Shown: positions 1 to 9,713, counted from the stretch's first letter. The stretch: DNA of 64,000 bases from Gillisella vitis (GCF_014204625.1 NZ_JACHLU010000005.1:124001-188000), one strand, 5' to 3'. Notes: generated by a model from the sequence alone, not told the origin. Numbers and translations are program-made.

Positions 1-183
1 GGGCTTTGCCAGACCGCTCTGGTGTTCGTGCCAAGCATCGGTGGCATTGCCCACAATGAGGCCGAAGCAACGCATGATGACGATATGGATGCTGGAACCA
101 GCCTGCTGCTGGAAGCCAGCTACCGGCTTTGTTCTGGCATTGAACCGGGCTTCGCTACCCGGCAAAGACACGATGGTGAATGA
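1..183 (+). CDS. M20-family amidohydrolase, C-terminal fragment (N-carbamoylase/allantoate amidohydrolase type)
   Basis: Open from the left window edge to a TGA at 181-183, giving the last 60 residues of a larger protein. The segment FVPSIGGIAHNEAE matches the conserved C-terminal region of M20 zinc amidohydrolases of the N-carbamoyl-L-amino-acid hydrolase, allantoate and ureidoglycolate hydrolase group (the typical form is FVPxxxGISHNxxE). The family removes a carbamoyl or ureido group and uses two metals. The stop overlaps the next gene's ATG by 4 bases (ATGA), so the two are translationally coupled. This places it in the same nitrogen-scavenging operon as the phosphotransferases. Substrate cannot be decided from the fragment. 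Confidence 0.7.
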   Translation, partial: GLCQTALVFVPSIGGIAHNEAEATHDDDMDAGTSLLLEASYRLCSGIEPGFATRQRHDGE

Positions 184-1142
184 CCATGACACGTTCTGAC
201 AAGCTGCTTGATCCAGGTGAGATTGTTCAAGGTGAAATTGCGCAATGGCTCGGGCAGCCATATCTGATGCATCCACCTTTTTCGGCGACAGTCTCCCCCT
301 CACACCATGCCGTCGATGCCGAGACCTGCGTGATTCAAACCCGTGATGGACAGCACCGTTACGTGCTGAAAATCTGGCATGATGATCTTCCTCAACCCCC
401 AGATGGTGCGGCAGTTTTTGCCATGACTCAGGCGGCATCAATGCTTGGCCTTACGCCACAGCCCAGATTATGCCTGAGGAACGGCAACGGCATGGTGATG
501 GATTATCTTGGTGACAACTGGGCACCTGCACGTTTGCACCAATTGAGCACGGGTGATGGCTTTGAGCGGCTTATGTCGGTCAAACGTGCCGTTCACAGCC
601 TTGCCCCCTTCCCTGTCAATCGCAATGTGTTTTCCGACATCCGTGATCTGGCAGCCAAAGCACGGCCCATTGCCATCCATTGGCCGCAGGATGCAGAAGC
701 CATGCTCGCTCTGGCCGATCAACTGGCGCAGGCGATTGCCGCCACAGGCGTTGATCTCGTGCCGGGCCATGCAGATGGAATTGCCTCCAACATCATGCTG
801 GGGCCAGATGGTGCCGTGCAACTGATTGACTTCGATGAGGCCGGCAATGTCGATCCATTGTTTGATCTGGCCGTGGTGGTCAACGAGATTTTTCCGCTCG
901 ACACTGCCCGGCACGGGTCCGCTCTGGAAATGCTTGAAGGGCAGGTTCGCCTTTCCTCGAGCGCTCGCCTGACCGCCTATCGTTTTGCCGATGATCTGAA
1001 ATGGGCACTCTGGGGCCTGTTCATGGATGCTGCATCGCCCCGCCGCAATCTCGAGTTTCTCAAATACGGACAATGGCGCTGGCTTCGTTGCCGTATGGCC
1101 ACCAGCACCGTCGACTATCAGGAGATGATTCGCCATGTCTGA
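180..1142 (+). CDS. Phosphotransferase, APH/choline-kinase-like (first of tandem pair)
   Basis: A 320-aa soluble protein of the aminoglycoside phosphotransferase/choline kinase fold. The catalytic loop is visible as GHADGIASN (H197, D199, N204), followed by the metal-binding IDFDE (D217, D219). The start at 180 gives an ATGA overlap with the upstream amidohydrolase; an ATG at 186 is a possible alternative. It overlaps the next gene by 8 bases, and that gene is another kinase of the same fold, so the pair probably acts on related small molecules or as a heteromer. An antibiotic-resistance role is unlikely given the catabolic operon. The substrate is unknown; in this family it could be an amino alcohol, an amino acid or a sugar. 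Confidence 0.7.
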   Translation: MTMTRSDKLLDPGEIVQGEIAQWLGQPYLMHPPFSATVSPSHHAVDAETCVIQTRDGQHRYVLKIWHDDLPQPPDGAAVFAMTQAASMLGLTPQPRLCLRNGNGMVMDYLGDNWAPARLHQLSTGDGFERLMSVKRAVHSLAPFPVNRNVFSDIRDLAAKARPIAIHWPQDAEAMLALADQLAQAIAATGVDLVPGHADGIASNIMLGPDGAVQLIDFDEAGNVDPLFDLAVVVNEIFPLDTARHGSALEMLEGQVRLSSSARLTAYRFADDLKWALWGLFMDAASPRRNLEFLKYGQWRWLRCRMATSTVDYQEMIRHV

Positions 1143-2067
1143 GCCAAGCCACAGCACTGATACGCCCCTGACGATTGAGCGCGTGCTTGAGCATATTCCA
1201 GCATGGAAAGGCCGTATCAGCCAGTTTGCCGCCGTAGGGGGCGGCATCAGCAATTCCAATTGGCGGGTCTGGATTGCGGGCGATTCCAGAAGCTACTTTG
1301 TCAAAATTCCCGGACGGGGAACAGAAATGTTTATCAACCGTGCAGTGGCACTTGAGGCCAGTCTGAAAGCAGAGGCTGCTGGCATTGGCCCACGGGTTCT
1401 CCAGATTGACGCACCTGAAGGCGTCGAAATTGTCGAATTCGTGGACGGTTACCGCACCGCCTCGAACCGGGATTTTCTACGCGACAGCGTGCGCCTCGCT
1501 GTCATTGGGGCCTATCGCAAACTGCATGGCTGCGAACCCCTATCGCAAACCAAAACCGTGTTTGACATGATTGAGGAACATCGTGAACAGATTGCCACGG
1601 TCTCGGCCTCCATGCCGGATGCAACAAACGGCCTGATCACCGCTTACGGCCAGGCGCGGCAGGCGCTGGAGGCCGCGGGCCTCGATTTCGTTCCTTGCTT
1701 CAATGATCCGATGCCCGGAAATTTCCTGCTCAGCCCCACCGATCATCTGGTGTTGATTGATTATGAATATTCGTCAAACAACGACCGCTGCTATGACCTT
1801 GGGGCCTGGAGCACCGAAATGTTTTTCGATACCGACACCGAGGCGGCGATGATCGAAGCCTATTTCGGTACATTTGATCCGCGAATGATGAACCGGGTCA
1901 CGGTTTACAAGGCCCTGGCCGACATCAAATGGGCGCTTTGGTCCATGCTGCAAAATAAAATCTCACTGCTGGAGTTTGATTTCAGCAAATATGGATTGTG
2001 GAAACTGTTGCGTGCCCGATCCATCATTGAGCGGCCAGACTGGCAAAGCACGCTCTCACGGCTGTAA
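1135..2067 (+). CDS. Phosphotransferase, choline/ethanolamine-kinase-like (second of tandem pair)
   Basis: A 310-aa kinase-fold protein. It has a glycine-rich nucleotide loop GGGISNSNW (about 35-43), the ATP-binding lysine in YFVKIPG (K57), the catalytic segment FNDPMPGNFLL (D191, N196) and IDYEYS (D209, E211). These features are closer to choline/ethanolamine kinases than the preceding paralogue. It starts inside the end of the first kinase gene (8-base overlap) and is the last gene of that operon; it converges on a LysR gene 68 bases downstream. The choline-kinase label describes the fold only; the true acceptor in a carbamoyl-compound operon is unknown. Confidence 0.7.
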   Translation: MSEPSHSTDTPLTIERVLEHIPAWKGRISQFAAVGGGISNSNWRVWIAGDSRSYFVKIPGRGTEMFINRAVALEASLKAEAAGIGPRVLQIDAPEGVEIVEFVDGYRTASNRDFLRDSVRLAVIGAYRKLHGCEPLSQTKTVFDMIEEHREQIATVSASMPDATNGLITAYGQARQALEAAGLDFVPCFNDPMPGNFLLSPTDHLVLIDYEYSSNNDRCYDLGAWSTEMFFDTDTEAAMIEAYFGTFDPRMMNRVTVYKALADIKWALWSMLQNKISLLEFDFSKYGLWKLLRARSIIERPDWQSTLSRL

Positions 2068-2135
2068 TGTCATGGGTATACACTCGATTTCTTTGTTTTC
2101 GTTTGTCTTTTCGACAAAACCGGAGCTGTCGCCGT

Positions 2136-3044
2136 TCACGACACCTCATATTGTCCCGCCAGAGCATTGGAAATCTGAGCGGCAAACCGGGCGGCGGCAA
2201 CAGGGAGAGTGCGCCCCTTGAGTTGCCCCATATAGAGCACGCCTGCGGGCACATCGCGCTTGTCGAGCGGGCGAGCGATAAAGTCGCTGGTCATTTTATG
2301 GTCCACCAGGCCGATCGGAATCTGGAACGTCACAATGTTTTCGGCAACCGCATGGTTCCGCAAGAACTCGAAACTGTCAGACAGGACCACAGGCTCAAAA
2401 CGCAACGACGATGATTGCACAGCAATATCGAGCAGGTGCCGCACACCATATTGGGCCGTTGGCAGCGAAATCGGATATTTCAAACAATCACTCAGGCGCA
2501 CCACCTCCTTTGCTGCCAAAGGATGGGTTGGAGCCATAACGGCGTGTACGGGCTGATAGACCCGCATCAAGGTCAGGAAATCAGCCAGACGCGCGGGTTC
2601 AAACACAATCGCCAGATCGGCGGTATGATCCAGCAGGGCCTGCTCGGCAGCCTGGCGGTCGCGCAGATGCACGCCAAAGGTGACGTTGGGGTGATCCTTG
2701 CGATAGAGCGCAATCTGGCCTGGCAGAAAATAGGGCAAAAGCGCCTGACTGCAAGCGATGGACACATGACCACGGCGCACACCCGACAGATCGGCAATCT
2801 GGGATTTGACCCGCTCCATATCCGAAAGCTGATTGCGGATGTGGTGAATGAGAATCTCACCGGCGCTGGAAAGCCTGACCCCATGGGCGAGACGCTCGAA
2901 AATCGGCACGCCCAGCTCTTCCTCCATCGCCAGAATGCGGCGGTTGAGAGCCGTGGAGGTGATGGCGAGTGTTTCGGCGGCTTTGCGGATCGAGCCTGCT
3001 TTGACAACCGCATCGATATAGCGAAGCGAGGTGAGATGGCGCAT
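2136..3044 (-). CDS. LysR-family transcriptional regulator
   Basis: 302 aa. An N-terminal winged helix-turn-helix (residues about 1-60, with the AGSIRKAAETLAITSTALNRR segment typical of LysR proteins) is followed by a two-lobed effector-binding domain. It is divergent from the BMP ABC transporter operon, with 177 bases between the starts, so it most likely controls that operon in response to the imported ureido-type compound. A TTTTGC-N10-GCAAAA inverted repeat in the gap fits a LysR operator. It converges with the phosphotransferase operon on its other side. The inducer is unknown. Confidence 0.88.
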   Translation of the reverse strand: MRHLTSLRYIDAVVKAGSIRKAAETLAITSTALNRRILAMEEELGVPIFERLAHGVRLSSAGEILIHHIRNQLSDMERVKSQIADLSGVRRGHVSIACSQALLPYFLPGQIALYRKDHPNVTFGVHLRDRQAAEQALLDHTADLAIVFEPARLADFLTLMRVYQPVHAVMAPTHPLAAKEVVRLSDCLKYPISLPTAQYGVRHLLDIAVQSSSLRFEPVVLSDSFEFLRNHAVAENIVTFQIPIGLVDHKMTSDFIARPLDKRDVPAGVLYMGQLKGRTLPVAAARFAAQISNALAGQYEVS

Positions 3045-3071
3045 GAGTTCCCCTTTTTACGCTGCTGCATT

Positions 3072-3093
3072 TTTTGCATCGGCTTTGGCAAAA
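3072..3093. promoter_or_regulatory. Candidate LysR operator between divergent genes
   Basis: TTTTGC and GCAAAA form a perfect 6-bp inverted repeat separated by 10 bases, containing the T-N11-A style symmetry LysR proteins recognise. It lies just upstream of the LysR gene start (3044) and 128 bases before the BMP substrate-binding gene. Confidence 0.4.
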
Positions 3094-3221
3094 CTTAGCA
3101 CAAGACAGAAGCGCTCGCATTTGAATTACTAGGTGCCAAAGCGGGAGGCTCCAGCGGACAAGAAGAGGCCCCCCACAAAGATCAACCAAATCTCGTCACC
3201 ACGCCTGAGGGGAACTTTTCC

Positions 3222-4346
3222 ATGAGCAATTTTCGGATACCAAGCCGTCGCCAGTTCCTGCGCAATTCTGCGGGGCTTTCAACCCTTGTTGCTGCAAACA
3301 GCCTTCTTCCATTCAACGCTGCAAAAGCCGCCAACCTCACGGTTGGCTTTATCTATGTCGGACCAAAAGATGATTACGGCTATAACCAGTCCCACGCGGA
3401 AGGGGCGGCCGCCGTCAAGGCCATGGCCGGTGTGACCGTCGTTGAAGAGGAACGGGTGCCCGAGACGGTTGATGTGCAAAAGACCATGGAGAGCATGATC
3501 AGTTTTGATGGCGCTTCACTCTTGTTTCCAACCTCGTTCGGCTATTTCGACCCTCATATTCTCACCATGGCCCCGAAATATCCAAAAGTGCGGTTTGAGC
3601 ATTGCGGTGGCCTTTGGACACCGGACAAGCCCAAAAATGTCGGCTCCTATTTTGGCTATATCTGCATGGGCCAATATCTCAATGGCGTGGTGGCGGGCCA
3701 CATGACCAAGAGCAAGAAGATTGGCTTTGTGGCCGCAAAGCCTATTCCGCAGGTTTTGCTCAACATCAATTCCTTCCTGATTGGCGCACGCTCCGTCGAT
3801 CCCACAATCACCTGTCAGGTGATCTTCACTGGCGAGTGGTCGCTGGCGGTCAAGGAAGCAGAAGCCACCAATGCTCTGGCCGATCAGGGCATAGACGTGA
3901 TCACCTGCCATGTGGACAGTCCCAAGGTGGTGATGGAAACCGGGGCAGGCCGCGGCATGTATCTGTGCGGCTACCACGCCAATCAAAGCGCCCTTGCACC
4001 GGACAAATACCTGACTGGTGCCGAGTGGAACTGGAGCAAGGTCTACACCGATATGGTCAAAGCCACGCTCTCCGGCGGTCAAATCGACAATTTTGTACGT
4101 GGTGGTCTGGCTGAAGGCTTTGTGAAAATGAGCCCGCTTGGCCCGGCTGTCACTGATGCCGCCCGCAAGCAGTTTGAGGCCACCCAAACTGAAATTCTGA
4201 AAGGTGGTTATGCCGTCATCAAAGGGCCAATGAAGGACAACAAGGGCAATGTGATTGCAACTGCGGGTCAGTCTTTCGTGGAAACCGACGTGAAGCTGGA
4301 AAGCATGAATTATCTGGTGGAAGGCGTGGTCGGATCGACATCCTGA
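3222..4346 (+). CDS. BMP-family ABC transporter substrate-binding protein
   Basis: 374 aa. The N-terminus carries a twin-arginine signal (SRRQFLRNS, residues 8-16), a hydrophobic stretch and a likely cleavage site after AKA (residue 36), so the protein is exported folded to the periplasm. The mature protein (LTVGFIYVGPKDDYGYNQSH at its start) is of the basic membrane protein/PnrA family, whose members usually bind nucleosides or purine-like compounds. It opens an operon continuing with two permeases, a cysteine hydrolase, the ATPase, a second hydrolase and a cupin. The hydrolase partners suggest a ureido or amide ligand (biuret-like) or a purine degradation product rather than an intact nucleoside; that is inference. 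Confidence 0.88.
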   Translation: MSNFRIPSRRQFLRNSAGLSTLVAANSLLPFNAAKAANLTVGFIYVGPKDDYGYNQSHAEGAAAVKAMAGVTVVEEERVPETVDVQKTMESMISFDGASLLFPTSFGYFDPHILTMAPKYPKVRFEHCGGLWTPDKPKNVGSYFGYICMGQYLNGVVAGHMTKSKKIGFVAAKPIPQVLLNINSFLIGARSVDPTITCQVIFTGEWSLAVKEAEATNALADQGIDVITCHVDSPKVVMETGAGRGMYLCGYHANQSALAPDKYLTGAEWNWSKVYTDMVKATLSGGQIDNFVRGGLAEGFVKMSPLGPAVTDAARKQFEATQTEILKGGYAVIKGPMKDNKGNVIATAGQSFVETDVKLESMNYLVEGVVGSTS

Positions 4347-4371
4347 GCATGGTTGATGGAAGGGGGCAGCT

Positions 4372-5484
4372 ATGAGCGTGCAGACGGATCTTGCAATCGG
4401 TGTCGTTGCAAAAGACAATATGTCGATGAATGACGCCTATGACACGCTGGAAGCCGTACTGCTCCCGATTGCTGCTCTTTTGGCCGGACTGATTGTGTTT
4501 TCCATCTTTCTGCTGACAATCGGCAAGTCACCCATCACCTTTTACGCTCTTGTCTACAAAGCAGGCTTTGGCACCGCCTTTTCATGGACAAACACCCTTG
4601 CCCGCGCGGCACCGCTGCTTCTGGCGGCGCTGTGTGTGGCGCTTCCGGCGCGCCTTGGCCTCGTGGTCATCGGCGGTGAGGGAGCAATCGTGCTGGGCGG
4701 TGTCGCGGCGGGTGCCGCCAGCATGATTGCCCCAACGCTTCCCGGCCCTGTTGGCATAGTATTTATGGCTCTTGCCGGTGCTTTGGCTGGAGGGGTATGG
4801 ATTGGTGCAGTGGGTGCGCTTCGCCATTATCGTGGTGTGAATGAAACCATTGCCAGCCTGCTGATGGCCTATATTGCCATCGCCATCATGAACCATCTGG
4901 TGGAAGGCCCGCTGCGCGATCCCGCAAGTCTCAACAAGCCCTCCACCACACCCTTGCCCGATGCCTATCGCGTTGGTGAGCTTCCGGGCCTTGGTGTTCA
5001 TTGGGGCCTGGCAGTGGGCATTGTTGCCTGCATTCTCTGCTGGGTGCTGATTGAGCGCACGACATGGGGTTTTGCCGCCCGCATTGTTGGCGGCAATGTG
5101 CGGGCAGCGCAGGTGCAGGGCTTGCCCACCGGCCTGTTGATCGTCGGGTTTGCCGCTGTCGGTGGTGCGTTTGCAGGTCTCGCGGGCATGTTTGAAGTGG
5201 CTGCGGTGCATGGCTCTGCCAATGCCTCGCTGGCGGCGGGCTATGGCTATACCGGGATTCTGATCGCCTTTCTGGCCCGCCACAACGGCCTTGCCATCAT
5301 TCCCTCAGCCATCCTGTTTGCAGGCTTTGAAGCCTCCAGCGGCTTGGTGCAACGGCGGCTGGAACTGCCGGATGCGACGATTGTGGTGTTCGAGGGCATG
5401 ATTTTCATCATGATCCTGCTGTCCGACAGTCTCCGTGATCGCATCAATGTCCGAACACGTCTCAAGGGGAGGTCGCAGCCATGA
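4372..5484 (+). CDS. BMP-type ABC transporter permease 1
   Basis: 370 aa integral membrane protein of the branched-chain-amino-acid/nucleoside permease superfamily (BPD_transp_2). It has about eight to ten hydrophobic segments and the coupling-region motif GVNETIASLLMAYIA (about residues 156-170). The start at 4372 follows GGAAGGGGGCAGCT; a 25-base gap separates it from the binding-protein gene. It ends with an ATGA overlap with permease 2, as usual for the two non-identical permeases of BMP importers. Confidence 0.88.
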   Translation: MSVQTDLAIGVVAKDNMSMNDAYDTLEAVLLPIAALLAGLIVFSIFLLTIGKSPITFYALVYKAGFGTAFSWTNTLARAAPLLLAALCVALPARLGLVVIGGEGAIVLGGVAAGAASMIAPTLPGPVGIVFMALAGALAGGVWIGAVGALRHYRGVNETIASLLMAYIAIAIMNHLVEGPLRDPASLNKPSTTPLPDAYRVGELPGLGVHWGLAVGIVACILCWVLIERTTWGFAARIVGGNVRAAQVQGLPTGLLIVGFAAVGGAFAGLAGMFEVAAVHGSANASLAAGYGYTGILIAFLARHNGLAIIPSAILFAGFEASSGLVQRRLELPDATIVVFEGMIFIMILLSDSLRDRINVRTRLKGRSQP

Positions 5485-6401
5485 CAGATATTGGCGTTTG
5501 GGGCGTTCCGCTGGCCATTCTCGGTGGTGCCATCCGCGTGTCCACCCCTTTTATTTTTGTCAGCGTCGGGGAATGCCTCACAGAACGCTCTGGCCGTATC
5601 AATCTGGGCCTTGAAGGCATCCTGATCTTCGGTGCCATGAGCGGTTACGCCGTGTCTTATCACACAGGTTCGGCTTGGGTCGGTACGCTGGCGGCAGGTT
5701 TTTGTGGTCTGTTGTTTGGCCTTTTCCACGGCTGGATCTGCAAATTACCCAAGGTCAATGACATTGCCATTGGCTTTGCCCTGATGATCTTTGGTTCCGG
5801 CCTCGCCTTCTCTTTCGGCAAGCCCTATGTGCAACCAACCGCGCCGCATCTGCCCGCCATTCCCTTTGGCTGGTGGTCGGATATTGCGCAGGTGCAGGCC
5901 GCCCTCAATATCAATGTGCTGTTTCTGCTGGGAATTGTCATTGCCTTTGCCACGGCTTGGATGCTGAAAAACACCCGTGTGGGCCTGACCATCCGCGTGG
6001 TGGGCGATAGTGCCGATGCGGCCCGCGCCCTTGGTATCAATGTCGACCGGGTGCGTCTGTGGTCCACTGCGGCAGGTGGAGCTTTGGCCGGAATTGGCGG
6101 GGCCTATCTCTCGCTCTATTATCCCGGCAGCTGGAACGAGGGCATTTCATCCGGCCAAGGCCTGATGGCTGTGGCGCTGGTGATTTTTGCCCGCTGGAAC
6201 CCGATTTACTGCCTCTATGCCTCGCTGCTGTTTGGCGGTGCGGGCGCGCTTGGCCCGGCGCTGCAATCCATCGGCATCAGTCAGGGCTACTATCTGTTTT
6301 ATGCGGCCCCCTATGTTCTGACGCTTGGACTGTTGATTGCAACCAGTTCGCCCACGCGCCAGCTCACAGCAGCCCCCGGCGAACTCAGCATTACCAAATA
6401 A
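5481..6401 (+). CDS. BMP-type ABC transporter permease 2
   Basis: 306 aa polytopic inner-membrane protein, paralogous in fold to permease 1 but shorter. It carries [16 protein letters not shown] near the N-terminus (about residues 37-52), typical of the second permease of nucleoside-type BMP importers. The start overlaps the previous stop by 4 bases (ATGA). Eleven bases separate its stop from the biuret-hydrolase-like gene, so transport and hydrolysis are co-transcribed. Confidence 0.88.
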   Translation: MTDIGVWGVPLAILGGAIRVSTPFIFVSVGECLTERSGRINLGLEGILIFGAMSGYAVSYHTGSAWVGTLAAGFCGLLFGLFHGWICKLPKVNDIAIGFALMIFGSGLAFSFGKPYVQPTAPHLPAIPFGWWSDIAQVQAALNINVLFLLGIVIAFATAWMLKNTRVGLTIRVVGDSADAARALGINVDRVRLWSTAAGGALAGIGGAYLSLYYPGSWNEGISSGQGLMAVALVIFARWNPIYCLYASLLFGGAGALGPALQSIGISQGYYLFYAAPYVLTLGLLIATSSPTRQLTAAPGELSITK

Positions 6402-6412
6402 AAGGCATCGAT

Positions 6413-7090
6413 ATGACAACCGTACACGCGGACCCCTACCTTTGGCCTTACAACGGCGATTTGCGCCCAGAGAATACCGCGCTGATCATCATCGACATGC
6501 AGACCGATTTTTGCGGCATCGGTGGCTATGTCGATAAAATGGGCTATGATCTCAGCCTGACCCGCGCGCCGATTGAGCCGATAAAGACAGCTCTCACTGC
6601 CATGCGAGCCAAGGGCTACCATATCATTCACACCCGCGAGGGTCATCGCCCGGACCTGTCGGACCTTCCGCCCAACAAGCGCTGGCGCTCACAGCAGATT
6701 GGTGCAGGCATTGGTGATTCTGGTCCTTGCGGGCGCATTCTGGTGCGCGGCGAACCGGGCTGGGAGATTATTAATGAGCTTGCGCCGCTCCCCGGCGAGG
6801 TGATCATTGACAAGCCCGGAAAAGGCTCGTTTTGCGCCACCGATCTGGAATTGATCCTGCGCACACGCGGCATTGAAAACCTGATTTTGACCGGCATCAC
6901 CACCGATGTCTGCGTGCATACCACGATGCGCGAGGCCAATGACCGGGGCTTTGAATGCCTGCTGCTGGAAGATTGCTGTGGTGCCACGGATCACGGCAAT
7001 CATCTGGCGGCGATCAAGATGGTCAAGATGCAGGGCGGCGTGTTTGGCGCGGTTGCCTCCTCCGGCCAACTTGTGAGTGCCCTGCCATGA
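6413..7090 (+). CDS. biuH: Biuret amidohydrolase-like cysteine hydrolase (isochorismatase fold)
   Basis: 225 aa cytoplasmic cysteine hydrolase. The catalytic triad is visible: D28 in [11 protein letters not shown]134 in [10 protein letters not shown] and nucleophile C167 in [12 protein letters not shown]. From memory the protein aligns over its whole length with the biuret hydrolase of Rhizobium leguminosarum 3841 (triad D36, K142, C175; the same spacing with eight fewer N-terminal residues), including WPYNG, GHRPDL and EDCCGATD. That enzyme deaminates biuret to allophanate and ammonia. The ATG at 6413 is chosen because it fits the family N-terminus; the reading frame stays open upstream inside permease 2. 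It overlaps the ATPase gene by ATGA. A ureidoacrylate or N-carbamoyl substrate remains possible. Confidence 0.75.
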   Translation: MTTVHADPYLWPYNGDLRPENTALIIIDMQTDFCGIGGYVDKMGYDLSLTRAPIEPIKTALTAMRAKGYHIIHTREGHRPDLSDLPPNKRWRSQQIGAGIGDSGPCGRILVRGEPGWEIINELAPLPGEVIIDKPGKGSFCATDLELILRTRGIENLILTGITTDVCVHTTMREANDRGFECLLLEDCCGATDHGNHLAAIKMVKMQGGVFGAVASSGQLVSALP

Positions 7091-8628
7091 GAGTGCCGCC
7101 GCAAAAACACGGAAATCCAGATCACGCCATTGGCCTCTCAACAGTGGGCATGACCATGCGGTTTGGCAATTTTACCGCCCTGCATGATGTGTCGATCACC
7201 ATTGCGCCCGGCTCATTCCATGTGCTGCTGGGCGAAAATGGGGCTGGAAAATCAACACTGGTCAAATGCATGATGGGTTTTTACCGCCCCACCGAAGGGC
7301 AGATGATTGTCGATCGCCGCGAGGTGGATATTCCCGACCCCCGCGCCGCCCATGATTTGGGCATGGGCATGGTCTATCAACATTTCACGCTGGTGCCGTC
7401 GTTGACGGCGGCGGAAAATCTGGTGATCAGCCGGGCTGATGCGCCCGCCCGCATTCATTGGGCAAGGGAAAGGGAAGCACTCGACGTCTTTATGACGGAC
7501 ATGCCTTTCAAGGTGCCGCTCAATATTCCAGTGGGCCGCTTGGCGGCAGGCGAAAAGCAAAAGCTGGAATTGCTGAAACAGCTCTATCTCGGACGGCGGT
7601 TTCTCATTCTGGATGAACCAACCTCGGTGCTGACGCCCGCAGAAGCCGATGAAGTGCTGGGCATGGTGCGCGGTCTCACCACATCCGGCCAACTCACCTG
7701 CCTGATGATTTCGCACAAATTCCGCGAGGTCACGGCCTTTGCCGACGAGGTTTCCGTGTTGCGCCGGGGCGAGCATGTGGGCGGCGGCAAGGCCAAGGAT
7801 CTGACGCCCGCGGATATGGCGGCGATGATGATTGGCGAAAAGGAATTGATCCGCCCGGCGGCACGGGTTGCCATGGAGAATGCCCCTGTGGTGTTGCAGG
7901 TAACAGGCGTGGAAGCCCCGGATCGGTCCGGGCTGAAATCCATCAATATTGCTGATCTCCACGTCAAATCCGGCGAAATTCTCGGCATAGCCGGGGTGTC
8001 CGGCAATGGGCAGATGGAATTGATGGAGATTTTGACCGGCCAACGTGTGCCGCAAAAGGGTGACATTCGCATTCAAAACACGCCCTATCAGGCCAGCCGG
8101 GCGCAGGCGCGGCAGTTCAACGTGCGCTATCTGCCGGAGGAGCCGCTTAAAAATGCCTGTGCACCCCGGATGACGGTTGCCGAAAATATCTTCTTTCGCA
8201 ATTTCGACTTTCAAAATGACAGTCCCCGCTTCTGGCTCGACCGTGGGCGGATGGTTGAGCAAGCCAGCAAACGGGTGGATGAATACAAGATCAAAACGGC
8301 ATCTCTCTCGTCACCAATGGCTTCGCTGTCTGGCGGCAATGTCCAGCGGGCGGTGCTGGCCCGAGAATTGAGCGGCACGGTCGATCTGTTGATCATTGCC
8401 AATCCCTGCTTTGGTCTCGATTTTTCCGCCGTGGCCGAAATCCGCGCACGCATCATGGCAGCCCGCAACAGCGGCACGGCGATGTTGCTGATCAGCGAGG
8501 ATCTGGATGAAATTCTGGAGCTTTCCGATCGTGTTCTGGTGATGTCGGATGGGCAGATTGTCTATGAGACGCTCGCTACCACGGCCAAAACAGCAGAGAT
8601 TGGAAAACACATGGCGGGGCATCATTGA
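7087..8628 (+). CDS. BMP-type ABC transporter ATP-binding protein (two ATPase domains)
   Basis: 513 aa with two ABC domains. The first has a full Walker A (GENGAGKST), a Q-loop, a signature-like [10 protein letters not shown] and Walker B LILDEPT. The second has a degenerate P-loop ([10 protein letters not shown]), a clear [15 protein letters not shown] signature and a degraded Walker B ([11 protein letters not shown]), as is usual in the nucleoside/sugar importer class. The ATG at 7087 overlaps the upstream hydrolase stop (ATGA) and gives the family N-terminus. It energises the two BMP permeases and is followed by a second hydrolase with a one-base overlap. Confidence 0.9.
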   Translation: MRVPPQKHGNPDHAIGLSTVGMTMRFGNFTALHDVSITIAPGSFHVLLGENGAGKSTLVKCMMGFYRPTEGQMIVDRREVDIPDPRAAHDLGMGMVYQHFTLVPSLTAAENLVISRADAPARIHWAREREALDVFMTDMPFKVPLNIPVGRLAAGEKQKLELLKQLYLGRRFLILDEPTSVLTPAEADEVLGMVRGLTTSGQLTCLMISHKFREVTAFADEVSVLRRGEHVGGGKAKDLTPADMAAMMIGEKELIRPAARVAMENAPVVLQVTGVEAPDRSGLKSINIADLHVKSGEILGIAGVSGNGQMELMEILTGQRVPQKGDIRIQNTPYQASRAQARQFNVRYLPEEPLKNACAPRMTVAENIFFRNFDFQNDSPRFWLDRGRMVEQASKRVDEYKIKTASLSSPMASLSGGNVQRAVLARELSGTVDLLIIANPCFGLDFSAVAEIRARIMAARNSGTAMLLISEDLDEILELSDRVLVMSDGQIVYETLATTAKTAEIGKHMAGHH

Positions 8629-9293
8629 TGAGACAGATAAAAGCCGAACCCTTTGATTTTCCACTGGACCTTGCCCATCTCGGCCTGATTGTCATTGATA
8701 TGCAGCGCGATTTTGTCGAGCCGGGCGGCTTTGGCGAAAGCCTTGGCAACAATGTTGCCCTGTTGCAGGCCATTGTGCCCACCACCGCGCGGTTGCTGGC
8801 CGGGTTTCGCAAAGCGGGCCTCACCATCATTCATACACGCGAATGCCATCGACCCGATCTTGCCGACTGCCCGCCTGCAAAACGTGCACGTGGCAATCCG
8901 TCGCTCAGAATTGGCGACCCCGGCCCCATGGGGCGAGTGCTTGTTGCGGGTGAGCCGGGGGCTGACATCATCCCGGAGCTTTTTCCTTTGCCAGGGGAGA
9001 TCGTCATCGACAAACCGGGCAAGGGTGCGTTTTACGCAACTGAACTGGGTGATATTTTAAAGGCGAAGGACATCCGCCAACTGGTGTTTGCAGGTGTGAC
9101 AACGGAAGTCTGCGTGCAAACCACCATGCGCGAGGCCAATGACCGGGGCTTTGAGTGCCTGCTGGCGACGGACGCCACGGAAAGCTATTTTCCGCATTTC
9201 AAACAGGCCACCATCGAGATGATAACGGCTCAATCCGCCATTGTTGGCTGGACAACCACCACCGACCTTATTCTGGATGCGCTCAATGACTGA
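8628..9293 (+). CDS. Second isochorismatase-fold cysteine hydrolase (biuret/triuret/ureidoacrylate type)
   Basis: 221 aa paralogue of the biuret-hydrolase-like protein. The triad is conserved: D24 ([10 protein letters not shown]), K129 ([10 protein letters not shown]), C162 ([12 protein letters not shown]), as are HRPDL and [13 protein letters not shown]. It differs from the first copy in the N-terminus and after residue 175 ([10 protein letters not shown] instead of EDCCGATD), so it probably acts on a different but related ureide or amide, for example triuret, a carboxylated biuret or ureidoacrylate. The ATG at 8628 overlaps the ATPase stop by one base; a TTG three bases earlier is possible. 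The cupin gene starts inside its last codons. Confidence 0.75.
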   Translation: MRQIKAEPFDFPLDLAHLGLIVIDMQRDFVEPGGFGESLGNNVALLQAIVPTTARLLAGFRKAGLTIIHTRECHRPDLADCPPAKRARGNPSLRIGDPGPMGRVLVAGEPGADIIPELFPLPGEIVIDKPGKGAFYATELGDILKAKDIRQLVFAGVTTEVCVQTTMREANDRGFECLLATDATESYFPHFKQATIEMITAQSAIVGWTTTTDLILDALND

Positions 9294-9618
9294 ACCATGG
9301 ACGATTGCCGCGTTTTTGCCCGATCGCTGGCGGGAATGCGAATTTGAATATTTCCGCGAGGGCGTGGAAATCTGCCGCCTTGTCAAAGGCGAGCCAGAGC
9401 TGGCGCTGTTGCGCTACGCGCCGGGTGCAGGCGTGCCGCGCCATTTGCATCAGGGATTGGAAACCATTCTGGTGCTGGAAGGCTCGCAGAGTGATGAGTT
9501 TGGCCATTACGGCACTGGCTCCATTGTCGCCAATCCGGCAGGCACCATTCATTCGGTGACATCCGAAGAGGGTTGCGTTGTGCTGATCCAATGGACAAAA
9601 CCCGTCAAGATACTCTGA
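9286..9618 (+). CDS. Small cupin protein (ChrR-type cupin)
   Basis: 110 aa single-domain cupin. The metal-binding motif is [16 protein letters not shown] (about residues 45-60), with a downstream [19 protein letters not shown], as in the cupin domain of ChrR anti-sigma factors and stand-alone relatives. There is no zinc-binding anti-sigma N-terminus, so it is more likely a metabolite-binding or isomerase-like accessory. It is the last gene of the BMP/hydrolase operon, overlapping the second hydrolase by 8 bases. Specific function is not recognised. Confidence 0.65.
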   Translation: MTEPWTIAAFLPDRWRECEFEYFREGVEICRLVKGEPELALLRYAPGAGVPRHLHQGLETILVLEGSQSDEFGHYGTGSIVANPAGTIHSVTSEEGCVVLIQWTKPVKIL

Positions 9619-9713
9619 AACGGGGATTGGCCATGCATCGCAGACCGATGTTTGCAGATCAAGTGCAAAGCATAATTGTTAGCTTGATGCCAGTTTCAAG
9701 CATTACGAAAAGC

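Noticed and set aside
6059..6412. In-frame upstream extension of the biuret-hydrolase-like gene
   Set aside because: It overlaps permease 2 coding sequence in another frame and has no family similarity; the ATG at 6413 gives the normal N-terminus.
6955..7086. In-frame upstream extension of the BMP ATPase
   Set aside because: It lies inside the hydrolase gene; the ATGA overlap start at 7087 is standard.
7087..8628. Degenerate Walker motifs in the second ATPase half as a sign of decay
   Set aside because: This degeneracy is normal for the nucleoside/sugar importer ATPases with two ABC domains.
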